Positions 42,367 to 51,660 of a stretch of 64,000 nucleotides of DNA are shown in pieces (positions within the stretch are counted from its first letter, which is position 1; every line of letters begins with the position of its first letter). The position numbers and the translations under genes are program-made. Under the pieces are notes generated by a model. It was not told the origin of the DNA. It worked only from the letters and a program-made list of their open reading frames with translations, and did no database searches. This DNA comes from Olavius algarvensis associated proteobacterium Delta 3 (GTDB lineage: Bacteria > Desulfobacterota > Desulfobacteria > Desulfobacterales > CAFBRK01), in NCBI GenBank assembly GCA_903231505.1, contig CAFBRK010000341.1, positions 1 through 64,000 on the forward strand, written 5' to 3'.

Positions 42367-42380
42367 CAACGGGCGCGCCA
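42367..42380. repeat. att-like direct repeat after vapBC
   Basis: CAACGGGCGCGCCA, identical to 41564-41577 over 14 bases and sharing CGGGCGCGCCA with the 3' end of tRNA-Arg. Confidence 0.7.
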
Positions 42381-42387
42381 TAACATC

Positions 42388-42420
42388 AAAGGGTTACAGT
42401 CTTTTGACTGTAGCCTTTTT
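42388..42420 (+). terminator. Rho-independent terminator
   Basis: AAAGGGTTACAGTC, TTTT loop, GACTGTAGCCTTTTTT: 13-bp stem with one mismatch and a T tract. Probably the original terminator downstream of tRNA-Arg. Confidence 0.8.
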
Positions 42421-42494
42421 TATTTGTGTGAGACCTCATATGAGAAAAAGCCGGGGCTATGATTGCGGCGTTTGCATACTGCAGTGGTCTGAAT

Positions 42495-43817
42495 TCAGAA
42501 TGCACCGGCTATCTTGGCCTCCCTGGCCTTTTTCTCGTCTACGAAAGCAAGCAGTATCAACCCGGCAATGAAAAAGACGATAAGGGAAACGATTGAAAGT
42601 CGTGATGTTCCGGCCACCTGGCGTATGATGGCAAATGCCATAGGACCCCAAATAGCCGAAAATTTGCTGAATATGCTGTAAAAGGCATAAAACTCTGCGC
42701 TGGCTTCCTCGGGAATCATTGAACCATACAGTGACCGACTGAGGGCTTGAGATCCGCCCAATACAATACCTACACAAATGCCCAGTATGAAATATTCAAC
42801 GGCCGACTGTATAAAATAAGCGTAAATAACAATGCCAGACCATATCACCAGCGTAATCATCACCGCCCGCTTTGTTCCGATAAATTCGGCCAGGCGACTG
42901 AAGGTGAGGGCACCGACAATGGCGATGGACTGAATGACCAGCAGCGTTAGCATAAGGGTCGTCGTCTTCAGCCCCAATTCATCTTTTCCATAAATGGTGG
43001 CCATATTGATGACGGTCTGTATGCCGTCATTGTAGAGCATGAAAGCGATCAAAAATAGCAGGATGTGTCGAAATCGGCCTACCTTACGGGTTGTTTTGAT
43101 CAGTCGGGAAAATCCCACTGCGACATACGCCGCAATCATGGGTTTATCCCTGTATGCTTCAGGCATGGTTTCTGAACTGGGCGCCTCGCGAAGGTACTTT
43201 AGAGTAAAAAGCGTAAATCCGGCCCACCAGACGCCTGCCATGGCAAGGGCGATCCGTGCCGCCATCTGCTGCGAAATACCCAGCTGTTGGTGTCCGGCGA
43301 CCAGTCCCAGGGCGATCGCAAATTGAATTCCGCCCCCCAGGTATCCATATGAAAACCCCTTTCCCGATACCCAGTCGATTTTGTCCTCGGTGGTGATTTG
43401 CGGTAAAAAGGCATCATAAAAGACATTGCCGGCGATAAAGCCGATCTGGGCAAACAGAAATATCAACAGCGTTTTAAAGACATCGCCCGACTGGCAGAAA
43501 AATAGAAGAATCGTGAAAAGCGAGCCGCCATACGCGAAAGAAAGCAGAAACTTCTTTTTGGTTGCAGAAAAGTCGGAAATGGCGCCGAGTACCGGGGCAA
43601 CGAGAAAAATCAGAAAAGCTGCTAAGGCGACCACAAAACCCCAGAGCGTCACAGCGCTGTAGACGGTACCGCCAATCATTACGCCATCGGGGCCGACGAC
43701 CTCACCGGCGAAGTAGGCCGGCAGTAAAGCGGCCAGTACGGTGGTCGCAAAAGTAGAGTTGGCCCAGTCGTACATGCACCATCCGAAAATTGTTTTTCGA
43801 TCATTTTTTTGCGGCAT
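42495..43817 (-). CDS. UMF1-family MFS transporter (Atg22-like)
   Basis: 440 residues with 12 predicted helices. The family hallmark WCMYDWANSTFATTV opens the protein; APVLGAISDFSATKKKFL is the MFS loop 2-3 motif. GKGFSYGYLGGGIQ and LGGSQALSRSLYGSMIPE follow. Bacterial UMF1 proteins are uncharacterised permeases related to yeast vacuolar Atg22 (amino acid efflux). Neighbour upstream is an acyltransferase on the same strand, 31 bases away, possibly an operon. Confidence 0.88.
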   Translation of the reverse strand: MPQKNDRKTIFGWCMYDWANSTFATTVLAALLPAYFAGEVVGPDGVMIGGTVYSAVTLWGFVVALAAFLIFLVAPVLGAISDFSATKKKFLLSFAYGGSLFTILLFFCQSGDVFKTLLIFLFAQIGFIAGNVFYDAFLPQITTEDKIDWVSGKGFSYGYLGGGIQFAIALGLVAGHQQLGISQQMAARIALAMAGVWWAGFTLFTLKYLREAPSSETMPEAYRDKPMIAAYVAVGFSRLIKTTRKVGRFRHILLFLIAFMLYNDGIQTVINMATIYGKDELGLKTTTLMLTLLVIQSIAIVGALTFSRLAEFIGTKRAVMITLVIWSGIVIYAYFIQSAVEYFILGICVGIVLGGSQALSRSLYGSMIPEEASAEFYAFYSIFSKFSAIWGPMAFAIIRQVAGTSRLSIVSLIVFFIAGLILLAFVDEKKAREAKIAGAF

Positions 43818-43848
43818 GGTTTTCCCCGTCGATATTGTATGAATTCAG

Positions 43849-45153
43849 TTAGTCAGCCGGCAGATCGATCTTTGTCGCCAGCTCATCTACCAAAGCATGG
43901 ATTCGGGCGTGGAGAACCTTTTGCTGTTTCAGGAAGCGATTTGATAGAGTCCTTGCCAGTTTCGATGATGACATCGATCTGCCCACTCCGCCCTCGTGAA
44001 CCCATTCATAGTAACGGACAGTAAAATAGCTGAGCGGAATAATAAGTGCTGCAAATAGAATCGAAGCGATACCCCCAAACCAGATATATACAAGAACGGC
44101 TTCCAGCACGTAGGTGAGCGGAAATAGCAGCATTGAATAGGTCACCTTATAGGTGGCTGTGACAGCTTCGTCAGATTTTTTGATGTGCTTTACAATGAGA
44201 TTGCACAGTTGATAGGGCAGAATATTGAGGAGCCATCCCACAGTGGCCAGCGGAAATCCGGCCAGAGCCAAGAACAGTCGTGTGGGTGAAACTGGATCCA
44301 TGCCGGTTCGGGAAGGCTCCATACGCTCCAGAGATTTTGTTAATTGTGCATACCGAATAGGCGCTTCGCGCAGGCTTTCAATTCCATCGGCGCAAGAATC
44401 CTTGATGACATTCAGGCTATTCTCAAATTGCTTCAGCCGCTCGAACCTTTCCGACCAGGCGGCACTGTTTTTATCCGGGTTGTAAATCCGTTCCAAAAGA
44501 AGCATCAAATCCCTGTCCCGGTAATTTTCGGTCTGAAACACATGTTTCTCAAGACTCTTTTTTATCTTATCCGTCAACTCGCGTACCGCAATCTGAGGAA
44601 AGTCCTGGTGCTTTTTTTCCAGGGGTTCGGTATCCAACGGTTGGCCTGCCCATATCACGACAGACGATCTGAAGATCGATCCATGTTCGTAATTCAGTCC
44701 CACCGGCACAATTTTGACATCGATATTCCTCTCATGCGCCATAAAAAATAATCTTGCGGCACCGGTGCGCATGTCTGCCATGTAAGGCTGAGGGCGCGAG
44801 ACGCCTTCCGGAAAAATCGAAATGGATCCCCCTGCGGCCAGTGCGTCGACACAGGCGGAAAAAAAGGTATTATAGTCAACCTTTCCATCAGCTTCAAATC
44901 GACGCACGACTGGAATGGCCTGCATCTTGCGCAGAATCCAGCCCAGAAGGGGGATCCTGAATAAGGGGGCTTTTGCTACAAATCGGATTTTATATACAGG
45001 TGGTAGGAAGAAGAGCAGGATGGGGTCGATGAGAGCGTTTGGATGGTTTGGCGTAAATATGACCGGGCCGGATTCCGGCAGATCGTCCACTCCCCTGACC
45101 GTGATCTCTCTGAAAAAGATTTTCATTGCCAGTTTGAGAAATTGAATGAACAT
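43849..45153 (-). CDS. PlsC-type acyltransferase with extended C-terminus
   Basis: 434 residues from the ATG at 45153 (an in-frame ATG at 45204 exists; neither has a good ribosome-binding site). Motifs of 1-acyl-glycerol-3-phosphate acyltransferases: NHPNALIDPILLF (NHx4D), ISIFPEGVSRPQP (FPEG) and VPVGLNYEH. The extra C-terminal 230 residues hold helices and two membrane segments (WLLNILPYQLCNLI; SMLLFPLTYVLEAVLVYIWF). Similar long acyltransferases occur in Bacteroidetes and Desulfobacterota. Lipid acylation at the inner membrane is likely; the exact acceptor is unknown. Confidence 0.85.
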   Translation of the reverse strand: MFIQFLKLAMKIFFREITVRGVDDLPESGPVIFTPNHPNALIDPILLFFLPPVYKIRFVAKAPLFRIPLLGWILRKMQAIPVVRRFEADGKVDYNTFFSACVDALAAGGSISIFPEGVSRPQPYMADMRTGAARLFFMAHERNIDVKIVPVGLNYEHGSIFRSSVVIWAGQPLDTEPLEKKHQDFPQIAVRELTDKIKKSLEKHVFQTENYRDRDLMLLLERIYNPDKNSAAWSERFERLKQFENSLNVIKDSCADGIESLREAPIRYAQLTKSLERMEPSRTGMDPVSPTRLFLALAGFPLATVGWLLNILPYQLCNLIVKHIKKSDEAVTATYKVTYSMLLFPLTYVLEAVLVYIWFGGIASILFAALIIPLSYFTVRYYEWVHEGGVGRSMSSSKLARTLSNRFLKQQKVLHARIHALVDELATKIDLPAD

Positions 45154-46485
45154 TGTTAGTGAATCTTTCCAAAAGGAATGTTTCTCGAGGGATCCATCAA
45201 CCATACAGCGTCATAACTCATCGATAATAATAGCACATTTTTCATGGTAAGGCCTGAACGGCCTGCTGTCATATTTTGGCCTTTTTGTGTGACAGTCTTA
45301 ACACACGGCAGCGTTTTTAAAGAGTTGCCGGAATAAATGCCCTCGGTTTCAAGGGCTTCAGGTCTGCATGAGCACCGTTCAGTAAAATCAGGAAATGAAG
45401 GGACAGAAGATTCAAAAGCTACCCTCTTTTCATGATGCTCTATTTCGATAAACACCAACTGCAGATGGATCATGAATTGCGGTGTGTCCCCTCTGTGACA
45501 GTAGTTTAGCAATTACCACGCCAATTTCATGGTAATTTGTTAACTTTTTGATATGATTTATATATTTATACAATATGGGATGTGATTGAGACTTATTCAT
45601 AAAAATTAATATACATAAAATGTTAGTCTTGCCGTTATATTATGTACAGATCGATCATGATTTTATGAGGACTCGAATGAAAATAAGAGGCAGGCCACAC
45701 CGTAGGAAATCATCCATTTAACAAAATGTTTGCCGAAGCGATTTCCATATCAAGGACGATATTTACGATTCATTGTTCCCGCTGTCCCCACACTTCGCCA
45801 ACGCATCGAAGAAAATCCCAGGGAACTCCAACAGATGGTAAACTTTCCGGTTCATCGGATGACAGGTCGGGAAAGGCCGGATATGACAGGCAGGATTAAT
45901 GACAATCACTATTATGATGTTTTTGCACGTGAGTGATATTCCCGGAGAGCGGTCGACATCAGTCAGCCCCCCCGTAGGGGAGGCAGTTGCAGTGGAGACT
46001 GCCCCCGTTGCCCCGCTGCCGAGCCCGCCACAAAAACGGCGGGGAAACATCGCAGAGCCGGGCCGAAAAGGTGCGCAAACTGTCCGAGTCCCGTCGTCGG
46101 CGGGGCGAGTTTTTGCGTGCCAGGCCCGGGTCGAGAAGCACAGGGTAGTCCGAAGGACCAAGGGGCTGGGTGCCTTTTCTTTTGGTTCTTTTTTTTTGGG
46201 CAAGCAAAGAAAATGAACGCGTCATCGGCTCGCTGGAACCGTGGGACCTTTCCTGATCCTGCACCAGAGATGTGGGCTTCTTTTTCAGGCCTGTGAAAAA
46301 GTTTTCACAATTATATCGCCCGGTATCGCGATTCTCTTCCAGTCATATTACCCCCAAAGCGTATTTTTAGTACCAACATATTGTAATCTAACCAAAAAAA
46401 TTTATGCATGAACTTGTGCATGAATTTTGCTTCGTTAGGCGGCATGATCTAAATCAAACCCCAATATTCATGGAAGGGATTTGTG
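45154..46485. other. Long intergenic region with repeats and a sigma-54-like promoter
   Basis: About 1.3 kb without a supported gene. 45500-45720 is AT-rich with an AATTACC/GGTAATT pair. 45955-46215 is GC-rich and ends in CCTTTTCTTTTGGTTCTTTT and GGGCAAGCAAAGAAAA, a sequence type common between genes in many bacteria. 46292-46309 and 46417-46433 carry the regulatory elements listed separately. Confidence 0.5.
46292..46433 (+). promoter_or_regulatory. Palindromic activator site plus sigma-54-like promoter
   Basis: TGTGAAAAAGTTTTCACA (46292-46309) is an 8-bp-arm palindrome. TGCATGAATTTTGCTTC (46417-46433) has -24/-12-like spacing (GCATG-N4-TTGC). Both recur before the small membrane protein gene at 49666. 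The predicted transcript starts about 44 bases before the glycosyltransferase ATG. Confidence 0.5.
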
Positions 46486-47733
46486 ATGTCGCTGAATGTG
46501 GGTTTTGTTTCGACGCGTTTTTCTGGAATCGACGGTGTTTCTCTGGAGGCGGCGAAGTGGTCCGAGGTAATCGATACGATGGGGCATCAGTCCTACTGGT
46601 TCGCTGGGGAATCAGACAGGACACCTGACCGAAGCTTCGTAGAGCCAAAAGCCCACTTTAAAACGGCATTGAATCACCGGATAAACCGATGCATCACTCT
46701 TGACAGGGAGCCCGATTTCGACGCCCCTGCAACCATCCAGCAGCAGAAGGCCGAATTGGAAACCGCGCTGCTCGCCTTTCTGGAAACCTACAACATTAAT
46801 TTTTTAATCGTAGAAAATGCGATTTCCATCCCGATGCAGGTCCCCCTTGGCCTTGCCGTCCGAAATGTCCTGTCGAAATTGCGTATACCGACAATTGCCC
46901 ATCATCATGATTTTTACTGGGAAAGAGGCCGCTTCCAGTTTAATGGATATCAGAAAATGATTCAACGCACTTTCCCACCCAACCTTCCCAATGTTCGGCA
47001 CGTTGTCATCAACAGTATCGCACAGCGGCAGTTATTCGAAAGAACGGGCATTACTTCGCAGATCATTCCGAACGTGATGGATTATTCAAACCCGCCGGCG
47101 ATCGAAGGGGACCGTGTATCACGACTGCGAACGACCATTGGAGTGGATCCCGATGACATCATGATTCTCCAGCCGACTCGAATGATTGCTCGAAAAGGGA
47201 TCGAAAACACGCTCGAGATCGTTCGGCGACTCAATGATGCCCGCTGCAAACTAATTGTTTCCCACAAGGTGGACGACGAGGGTTGGGATTACTACCGGCG
47301 AATTACGGCGACATGCGAGAAACTAGGGATTGACATCCGATTCATCTACGGCATCGTTGCCAACCCCATCCTCAACAACTTCGATCCGGAAGCACAATAT
47401 TCTTTATGGGAGGTTTACAAAGCGGCCGATCTCATCACGTTTCCAAGCCTGAACGAAGGATTTGGAAATGCGTTTTTGGAGGCCATATTTGTAGAGAAAC
47501 CGATCGTCATGAATCGGTACGAAACATTCGTGGCAGATATTGAATCAAAAGGTTTTGACGTCATCAAATTTGACGGCCGCATCAACTCAAACACGATGGA
47601 TCAGGTCCGCACCATATTGTCGAACAAATCCAGACAACAGCAAATGGTCGAAACCAATTATGGCCTGGCAAAACTCAATTTCTCCTACGACCTTCTCAGA
47701 AAGCAGCTATCCGGATTGATCCCCTCCACTTAA
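46486..47733 (+). CDS. Glycosyltransferase, GT4 type
   Basis: 415 residues from the ATG at 46486 (GGAAGGG upstream). GT-B fold: N-terminal acceptor domain with HHHDFYWERGRF, C-terminal donor domain with QPTRMIARKGIENTLEIVRR and LITFPSLNEGFGNAFLEAIF (the EGFGN..E element corresponds to the GT4 EX7E motif). Transfers a sugar from a nucleotide donor to an unknown acceptor, probably for an exopolysaccharide or compatible glycoside. No biosynthetic operon around it; promoter elements suggest co-regulation with the PEP-CTERM region. Confidence 0.85.
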   Translation: MSLNVGFVSTRFSGIDGVSLEAAKWSEVIDTMGHQSYWFAGESDRTPDRSFVEPKAHFKTALNHRINRCITLDREPDFDAPATIQQQKAELETALLAFLETYNINFLIVENAISIPMQVPLGLAVRNVLSKLRIPTIAHHHDFYWERGRFQFNGYQKMIQRTFPPNLPNVRHVVINSIAQRQLFERTGITSQIIPNVMDYSNPPAIEGDRVSRLRTTIGVDPDDIMILQPTRMIARKGIENTLEIVRRLNDARCKLIVSHKVDDEGWDYYRRITATCEKLGIDIRFIYGIVANPILNNFDPEAQYSLWEVYKAADLITFPSLNEGFGNAFLEAIFVEKPIVMNRYETFVADIESKGFDVIKFDGRINSNTMDQVRTILSNKSRQQQMVETNYGLAKLNFSYDLLRKQLSGLIPST

Positions 47734-47754
47734 ATATTGATTATTATTGACTTT

Positions 47755-47976
47755 TTAGGATAATAATACGTTGAACTCGATGCGACCGGAGGAGTCGTTG
47801 TCCATTAAAAGACCCACAACATTGTGTTCAAACAGGTTTCTGGCGATATAGTGACCCGTCCCGCCAAAGACTTCGAGAGCATCGCCCTTTATACCGTGAT
47901 TGTACTGGTCTCCATCCCAGATGTCGTGAAAGAAGTTGTCTGTCACGATCTGATTGTTTTTCCGAACGGTTGCCAT
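47755..47976 (-). pseudogene. Parallel beta-helix protein fragment
   Basis: 73 residues: NNQIVTDNFFHDIWDGDQYN, then HYIARNLFEHNVVGLLMDND. The repeating N-x-I/F-x-x-N-x-hydrophobic pattern belongs to right-handed parallel beta-helix (pectate-lyase/NosD-like) proteins, which are normally several hundred residues long. It starts nine bases after the SGNH gene on the same strand and ends abruptly, so it is probably a decayed remnant. Confidence 0.5.
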
Positions 47977-47985
47977 GGCCGATCG

Positions 47986-48735
47986 CTACAGTTCGCCTCG
48001 TTTCAGCCGCAGACGAATGCCTGCCATGCAAACCAGTCCCAGCATAAGCAGGTTTGAACTCGCTGGAACCGGCGCCGGGACCAGGGTTTCCAGCTGGGCG
48101 TACCAGACATCCGCCATTTTTTCATAGCCGTAAGGATTCGGATGGGCATCTGTGGCCATGTCAGTTGTGTAGTCCAATGCGCTTTCCATGTCGACCAGAT
48201 ATAAGCTGTCTCCGCTCTGCTGACGGTTCATGGCCAGTTCTGCCAGGAGAATGTTGAATTCCGTTACTTCCGGGCTGTATGTCCTGCGATTGATAATCTG
48301 CGCCAATACGACTTGAGCCTGTGGAGTGAACAGATAGATATTGTCCAGAATACCGTCGATCTCCGCGATGATGAAAGCGGGTTGCTGGCCTGCCAAGATG
48401 TCGTTGGTGCCGATGTGCAGCAGAATGATGTCAGCAGGGTTTTGATCAAGCCATCCTTCCACATTGTCACGGATCGCATCTGCATGCCAGCCCCAGTGGC
48501 CCTCATGATCATCATCCGTCAGTATACCGCTGTTTTGCGAGCCGACAAAATCAAATGGGTGCCCGCCGGATTGCAACAGGAAAGCCAGGTGGGCTCGGTA
48601 GCCGCCGCTATTCCAGCTACCACCACCGACGGTGATGGAATCACCCAGGGGCATGATCAACGCGGCGCCTGCATTCAACGACGTGAGGAAAAAAAAGAGC
48701 CCGAAAACAGCAATGGATACTCGGATCGGACTCAT
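47986..48735 (-). CDS. Secreted SGNH/GDSL hydrolase with PEP-CTERM sorting signal
   Basis: 249 residues from the ATG at 48735, where a signal peptide (IRVSIAVFGLFFFLTSLNAG) begins; in-frame starts farther upstream exist. SGNH blocks: MPLGDSITVGGGS (Ser), GYRAHLAFLL (Gly), HIGTNDI (Asn) and DAHPNPYGYEKMA (Asp and His). The C-terminus VPAPVPASSNLLMLGL followed by a helix and RLRLKR is a PEP-CTERM-type signal that exosortase systems process for surface display. Acts as an esterase or deacetylase, perhaps on exopolysaccharide. A sigma-54 promoter lies upstream at 48953-48970. Confidence 0.88.
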   Translation of the reverse strand: MSPIRVSIAVFGLFFFLTSLNAGAALIMPLGDSITVGGGSWNSGGYRAHLAFLLQSGGHPFDFVGSQNSGILTDDDHEGHWGWHADAIRDNVEGWLDQNPADIILLHIGTNDILAGQQPAFIIAEIDGILDNIYLFTPQAQVVLAQIINRRTYSPEVTEFNILLAELAMNRQQSGDSLYLVDMESALDYTTDMATDAHPNPYGYEKMADVWYAQLETLVPAPVPASSNLLMLGLVCMAGIRLRLKRGEL

Positions 48736-48952
48736 CGGATCATCCCGGGTGATGTTATCGTGTGATCTTCTGTTTGGCCGCAGGGTCGTTTCACCGACAT
48801 CCCCCAGGCCCAAATCAGGCCCATGGACAGGTTGTTGTTTTTGATGGGTCCCTCTGGAGGACGCGATAGGATCGCTCTGGATGCTCTCATGGTGTGGCCT
48901 TTCCGTTAATCGAACAATCGATTGTACCCTTTCAGAGGCATTTTTGTCTTCG

Positions 48953-48970
48953 CTGCAAATTCAAGGCCAA
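48953..48970 (-). promoter_or_regulatory. Sigma-54 promoter of the PEP-CTERM hydrolase
   Basis: Minus strand TTGGCCTTGAATTTGCAG: GG and GC are separated by the required 10 bases, and both hexamer cores (TTGGC, TTGCA) match the RpoN consensus. Confidence 0.65.
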
Positions 48971-49276
48971 CCTATGCAATAAAAATAATCAAAAATATCA
49001 TTAATCTGATATATTTTAGCTTAAATTTCGGGTTTTATTCACCAACAACGTCAAGCCATTCGACAGAACGGGCTGTCATTCGTGACCAGACGGTAAGATT
49101 TCTATTCTAATCAATACATTATGGGGCGGTGATGGGTATTTTGATAAACAGAATAATTCATGATGAATATTCAGGTTGATATGTCCTGAAAATCCAGAAT
49201 GGATAACCGGGCGGGACTCGAGGGAGCTCCGATAGCGCTATGTCACCTTTTTATGGATGGGATTCCTTCTATAACC

Positions 49277-49294
49277 TGTGAACAAATTTTCACA
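49277..49294. promoter_or_regulatory. Palindromic activator-binding site
   Basis: TGTGAACAAATTTTCACA, same core (TGTGAA-N6-TTCACA) and same flanking sequence as 46292-46309. It lies about 310 bases from each of the two flanking sigma-54-like promoters. Confidence 0.5.
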
Positions 49295-49603
49295 ATCACA
49301 TTACCAAATATAGCATTTCTCTCCCAGCGGCGGGGCATCCTGATTTCCCAGAGCGCAACCAAACTGAAAATCAAAGAAAACGAAATTAGACGAATGGCGA
49401 TCCCGTGTTCCATTTTTTGTTCACTGCAGTCCTGCCTCAGGTGGCGTTGCAGCGTTTGTATTTCCCATCAGCCATTTATGTAACAATTTTCCCATCAAAG
49501 ACGAAAGTGTTCATATTTTTCGGCACAATTTCCTTTCAAGGCGTTGGACAGAAGACAAACTAACCTGTCGACATTACATATATTTTAAGATATTCGATAT
49601 TTT

Positions 49604-49620
49604 TGCATGATTTTTGCTTC
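49604..49620 (+). promoter_or_regulatory. Sigma-54-like promoter of the small membrane protein gene
   Basis: TGCATGATTTTTGCTTC differs at one base from the element at 46417-46433. Predicted start of transcription about 37 bases before the ATG at 49666. Confidence 0.5.
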
Positions 49621-49665
49621 TAAAAGAAAGCGGGCAAGCGGAATACTTCGGCAAGGAGAATCATC

Positions 49666-49809
49666 ATGCTGTTGCTACTTTTTGCTGTATGCATCATTAT
49701 CTTTATTGCTGTCGTTCTGGCCTTTCTATATTCGACGAGTGAAATGCCTGATATTCCGGATTGGGAAGAATTGGGACTGGATAACGACGAGCTGAAAAAC
49801 AACACATAA
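49666..49809 (+). CDS. Small single-helix membrane protein
   Basis: 47 residues, ATG after GCAAGGAG. MLLLLFAVCIIIFIAVVLAF forms one transmembrane helix; the rest is an acidic tail (MPDIPDWEELGLDNDELKNN). Unknown function. The good ribosome-binding site and dedicated promoter support a real gene. Confidence 0.65.
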   Translation: MLLLLFAVCIIIFIAVVLAFLYSTSEMPDIPDWEELGLDNDELKNNT

Positions 49810-49926
49810 TATTTGCTTATTCCTGGAGATGCGAACCGCCCCTATCTGCGCATGAGTCTCGATTGCTTCCCGCCGCGTTATGATCCGCTCTGGTCAAGTT
49901 AAGCACTTTCTCAACTGGTTATCTCT

Positions 49927-50667
49927 TCATTTCTTTCTTTTGTCTTTTAAGTAAATCGCCCTTGAAGGTCCATCGCCGACAGCTCTTTCTTCGATTTGAA
50001 ATAGCTTTGTGGCTGAGGCAAGTTCGCCCAGCTTTTTGTAGCCATAGTTACGCGGATCAAACTCCGGCGCCTGCTTGGCAATGTTACTCCCGACGGATGC
50101 AAGATGAGCCCAACCGGAATCGTCCGATGATGCCTCAACAGCATTCCTTAACAAGTTAACTATATTCGTGTCTTTCTTGAGTTCGTTTGTTGTCTTACGT
50201 TTTAACTTAACACTATAATCATCTTTGGAGCGCAGCACTTCCGTGAAGATAAACTTGTCACACGCAGAAACAAATGCTTTCGGGGTTTTTCTCTCGCCGA
50301 ATCCATAGACAAATAGACCGGCCTCTCTTATCCGTGATGCCAATTTGGTGAAATCGCTATCGCTGGATACGATGCAAAAACCGTCAAATTTGCCCGTGTA
50401 AAGAAGATCCATGGCGTCAATTATCAATGCACTGTCGGTTGCATTTTTCCCTGAAGTATACCCAAACTGCTGAATAGGCTGAATTGAATATTGTAACAGG
50501 ACTTCCTTCCAGCCTTTTAGGCCCGGCAGCGTCCAGTCCCCGTAAATTCTTTTTACGTTCGCCGTCCCATACTTTGCGATTTCCGACAGCAGCCCGTCAA
50601 TAACAGAAGGTTGAGCGTTGTCCGCATCGATTAAAACGGCCAGATTTTCACTTTTTTCGTCTGACAT
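49927..50667 (-). CDS. NYN-domain nuclease with OST-HTH/LOTUS domain
   Basis: 246 residues. The PIN-like NYN domain (about 8-145) keeps its acidic metal ligands: VLIDADNAQP (Asp14, Asp16), NATDSALIIDAMD (Asp78) and IVSSDSDFTKLA (Asp103, Asp105). The C-terminal 75 residues fit an OST-HTH/LOTUS RNA-binding domain (LASVGSNIAKQAPEFDPRNY ending GYKKLGEL). LabA/MARF1-type arrangement, predicted RNA-processing or -degrading enzyme. Stand-alone gene. Confidence 0.9.
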   Translation of the reverse strand: MSDEKSENLAVLIDADNAQPSVIDGLLSEIAKYGTANVKRIYGDWTLPGLKGWKEVLLQYSIQPIQQFGYTSGKNATDSALIIDAMDLLYTGKFDGFCIVSSDSDFTKLASRIREAGLFVYGFGERKTPKAFVSACDKFIFTEVLRSKDDYSVKLKRKTTNELKKDTNIVNLLRNAVEASSDDSGWAHLASVGSNIAKQAPEFDPRNYGYKKLGELASATKLFQIEERAVGDGPSRAIYLKDKRKK

Positions 50668-50709
50668 ATTCCTCCTCTTATATTCGATTGCTCTATCCAG
50701 TCGGTTTCG

Positions 50710-51366
50710 TTACGCCGCATACCGGAACACTGCGATGTAATGGAAGGCGGTCCCGGTCATTACAAACAGATGCCAGATGAAGTGCCCGTATCGCATAAGC
50801 GCATCGAGCGCAAAGAACACCACACCTGCAGTGTAGACCACACCGCCTGCGCTTATCCACAAGATGCCAGTGATTGGCACATGGGCAAACAGCGGCTGGA
50901 CGGCGATCAGAATGAGCCACCCCATCAGTAAATAATGGCCGGTAGAGACGATGGAATGGGACATCCGGTTAAACGCCTTCAGTGTGACCCCGGCTATGGC
51001 GAGCGCCCAGATCAACCCGAAGAGCGTCCAGCCCCACGCACCTTTGAGCACACCGAGTGTGAACGGTGTGTAGGTGCCGGCAATGAGGAGATAGATCGCA
51101 GAGTGATCCATAACACGAAAGACCCGCTTGGATCTTCCACTTGGTAAAGCGTGATAGAGGGTAGAGGAAAGATACAGCATGATGACGGTCCCGGCAAAGA
51201 GGCTTGCACCGACAATAAATCCAGTGTCCCCGGACCGCACGGCATGGATTATCAAAAACGGCACAGCCACGATTGCTGCTACCAGTCCGATACCGTGGCT
51301 GACACTGTTTGCGATTTCCTCCCCGCGGGATTGCTCACGCCTGGCTTTTGAAACCGATTTGCTCAC
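50710..51366 (-). CDS. Haemolysin III family (PAQR-like) membrane protein
   Basis: 218 residues, seven helices. Conserved family histidines and motifs: EEIANSVSHGIG, LYLSSTLYHALP, MDHSAIYLLIAGTYTPF and GHFIWHLFVMTGTAFHYIAV. The PAQR metal site (Ser, Asp, three His) is intact. In bacteria (TrhA/YqfA type) linked to membrane-lipid homeostasis; true haemolysis is not implied. Same strand as and 42 bases upstream of the NYN gene. Confidence 0.92.
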   Translation of the reverse strand: MSKSVSKARREQSRGEEIANSVSHGIGLVAAIVAVPFLIIHAVRSGDTGFIVGASLFAGTVIMLYLSSTLYHALPSGRSKRVFRVMDHSAIYLLIAGTYTPFTLGVLKGAWGWTLFGLIWALAIAGVTLKAFNRMSHSIVSTGHYLLMGWLILIAVQPLFAHVPITGILWISAGGVVYTAGVVFFALDALMRYGHFIWHLFVMTGTAFHYIAVFRYAA

Positions 51367-51470
51367 GACATGCCACCCTATCCCGAACTTTGCCTTGAGC
51401 GATAACCACGTATTGATTTAGCGCATGATTAATGAAATCATGGATATGATGGTGGATAGCTCAACAGCCT

Positions 51471-51584
51471 TTATTTTTTCTTTTCCTTTTTTTGCTTCCG
51501 TTTCTCTTTAAGTGTTTTTATGCCCTTTTTCTGTTCTTCTCGTTTGCCCTTATCTTTTTTCCCTTTATCGCCCAACTCAGCCAC
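51471..51584 (-). CDS. Tiny Lys/Glu-rich protein
   Basis: 37 residues from GTG at 51584 (AAAGAAAG upstream): VAELGDKGKKDKGKREEQKK and a KEKRKQKKEKKK end. Very basic, likely disordered or helical. Peptides of this composition recur as small conserved hypotheticals, so it may be real, but coding support is weak. Confidence 0.4.
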   Translation of the reverse strand: MAELGDKGKKDKGKREEQKKGIKTLKEKRKQKKEKKK

Positions 51585-51660
51585 CTTTCTTTTGGAAATT
51601 CTCTGTTTTAATTTTCTCGATCATTCATGCGAGGTTTTTCCGTGTGCCGACTTAATCACA

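Larger units (their letters stand above)
48736..49665. other. Divergent intergenic region with paired sigma-54-like promoters
   Basis: About 930 bases between the PEP-CTERM hydrolase and the small membrane protein gene. Promoter elements at 48953-48970 (leftward) and 49604-49620 (rightward) flank a palindrome at 49277-49294. No gene is supported. Confidence 0.5.

Noticed and set aside
45899..46216. 105-residue frame ending in FSFGSFFLGKQRK-type sequence
   Set aside because: The end corresponds to a common intergenic repeat (CTTTTGGTTCTTTT...GGCAAGCAAAGAAA); composition is not protein-like.
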